A stretch of DNA of 64,000 nucleotides from Lycocorax pyrrhopterus obiensis (taxonomy: Eukaryota; Chordata; Aves; Passeriformes; Paradisaeidae): contig JACSVZ010000001.1 in NCBI GenBank assembly GCA_014706295.1, positions 82,148,237 through 82,212,236 on the forward strand, written 5' to 3'. Made by a program: the position numbers and the translations under genes. The notes under the pieces were generated by a model. It was given only the letters and a program-made list of their open reading frames with translations, was not told where the DNA came from and did not search any database. Shown piece by piece: positions 63,901-64,000 of this stretch. The stretch's first letter is position 1; each line of letters opens with the position of its first letter.

Positions 63901-64000
63901 AGAGTGCTCTAGAATGGTGCACAGGGGTTCCTGAACCAGGGGCACCTCACAGGGAGCCAAGGTCTGCCAGGAGCCTGTAGCTCACATGGCAGTGACCGAT
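57910..64000. other. Unassigned DNA to the window end
   Basis: No recognised gene or transposon. A 150-codon plus frame (58355-58807) overlaps equally open frames on other phases and on minus, which points to composition. 59,640-60,380 is very AT-rich. The part at about 59060-59240 contains clustered AATTA/TAATT words and may be a conserved noncoding element. Confidence 0.45.

Overview
This window looks like nuclear DNA of a bird, most likely an intergenic gene desert or the inside of one or more very long introns. The main evidence is the repeats. Seven fragments belong to the CR1 LINE family. Six of them reach or approach the typical CR1 3' end with its 8-bp ATTCTATG/TGATTCTG-type terminal units, and two keep recognisable pieces of the reverse-transcriptase reading frame. 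One solo LTR resembles the widespread avian ERVL type. CR1 also occurs in turtles and crocodilians, so 'bird' is an inference from CR1 and LTR together. I cannot name the species or chromosome.

Layout: 1-24,590 is AT-rich single-copy DNA with a CR1 tail (608-753), a reduced minus-strand CR1 (11224-11335), a strong short hairpin (10085-10121) and a minus-strand ERVL-type LTR (16781-17116). From 24,598 to 26,686 there is a TG/CA-rich patch, a minus-strand CR1 (24801-24993) and a roughly 0.9-kb plus-strand CR1 with the end of ORF2 (25750-26686). From 26,687 to 46,439 the DNA is again AT-rich, broken by a GC- and CpG-richer islet near 33.45-33.73 kb, a CR1 tail (37924-38302) and two small tandem repeats near 38.6-38.8 kb. 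The longest CR1 (46440-47737) carries a broken reverse transcriptase. From 47,738 to the end there is one more CR1 tail (57643-57909) and otherwise unassigned DNA.

I recognise no complete or partial host protein gene. The longest open frames (about 135-155 codons) are what chance gives in 64 kb read in six frames, and none has a family motif I can name. The only real protein homology seen is in the dead CR1 copies. I saw no tRNA, rRNA, CRISPR array or bacterial feature.

The more interesting material is a set of splice-signal arrangements: possible small exons at 3771-3782 (-), 9585-9686, 16070-16101, 40413-40494 and 44380-44390, a possible terminal exon starting at 33452, and a site at 53423/53424 with the form of a recursive splice point. 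All are predictions by eye. They lie on both strands, so not all can belong to one transcript, and some will be chance.
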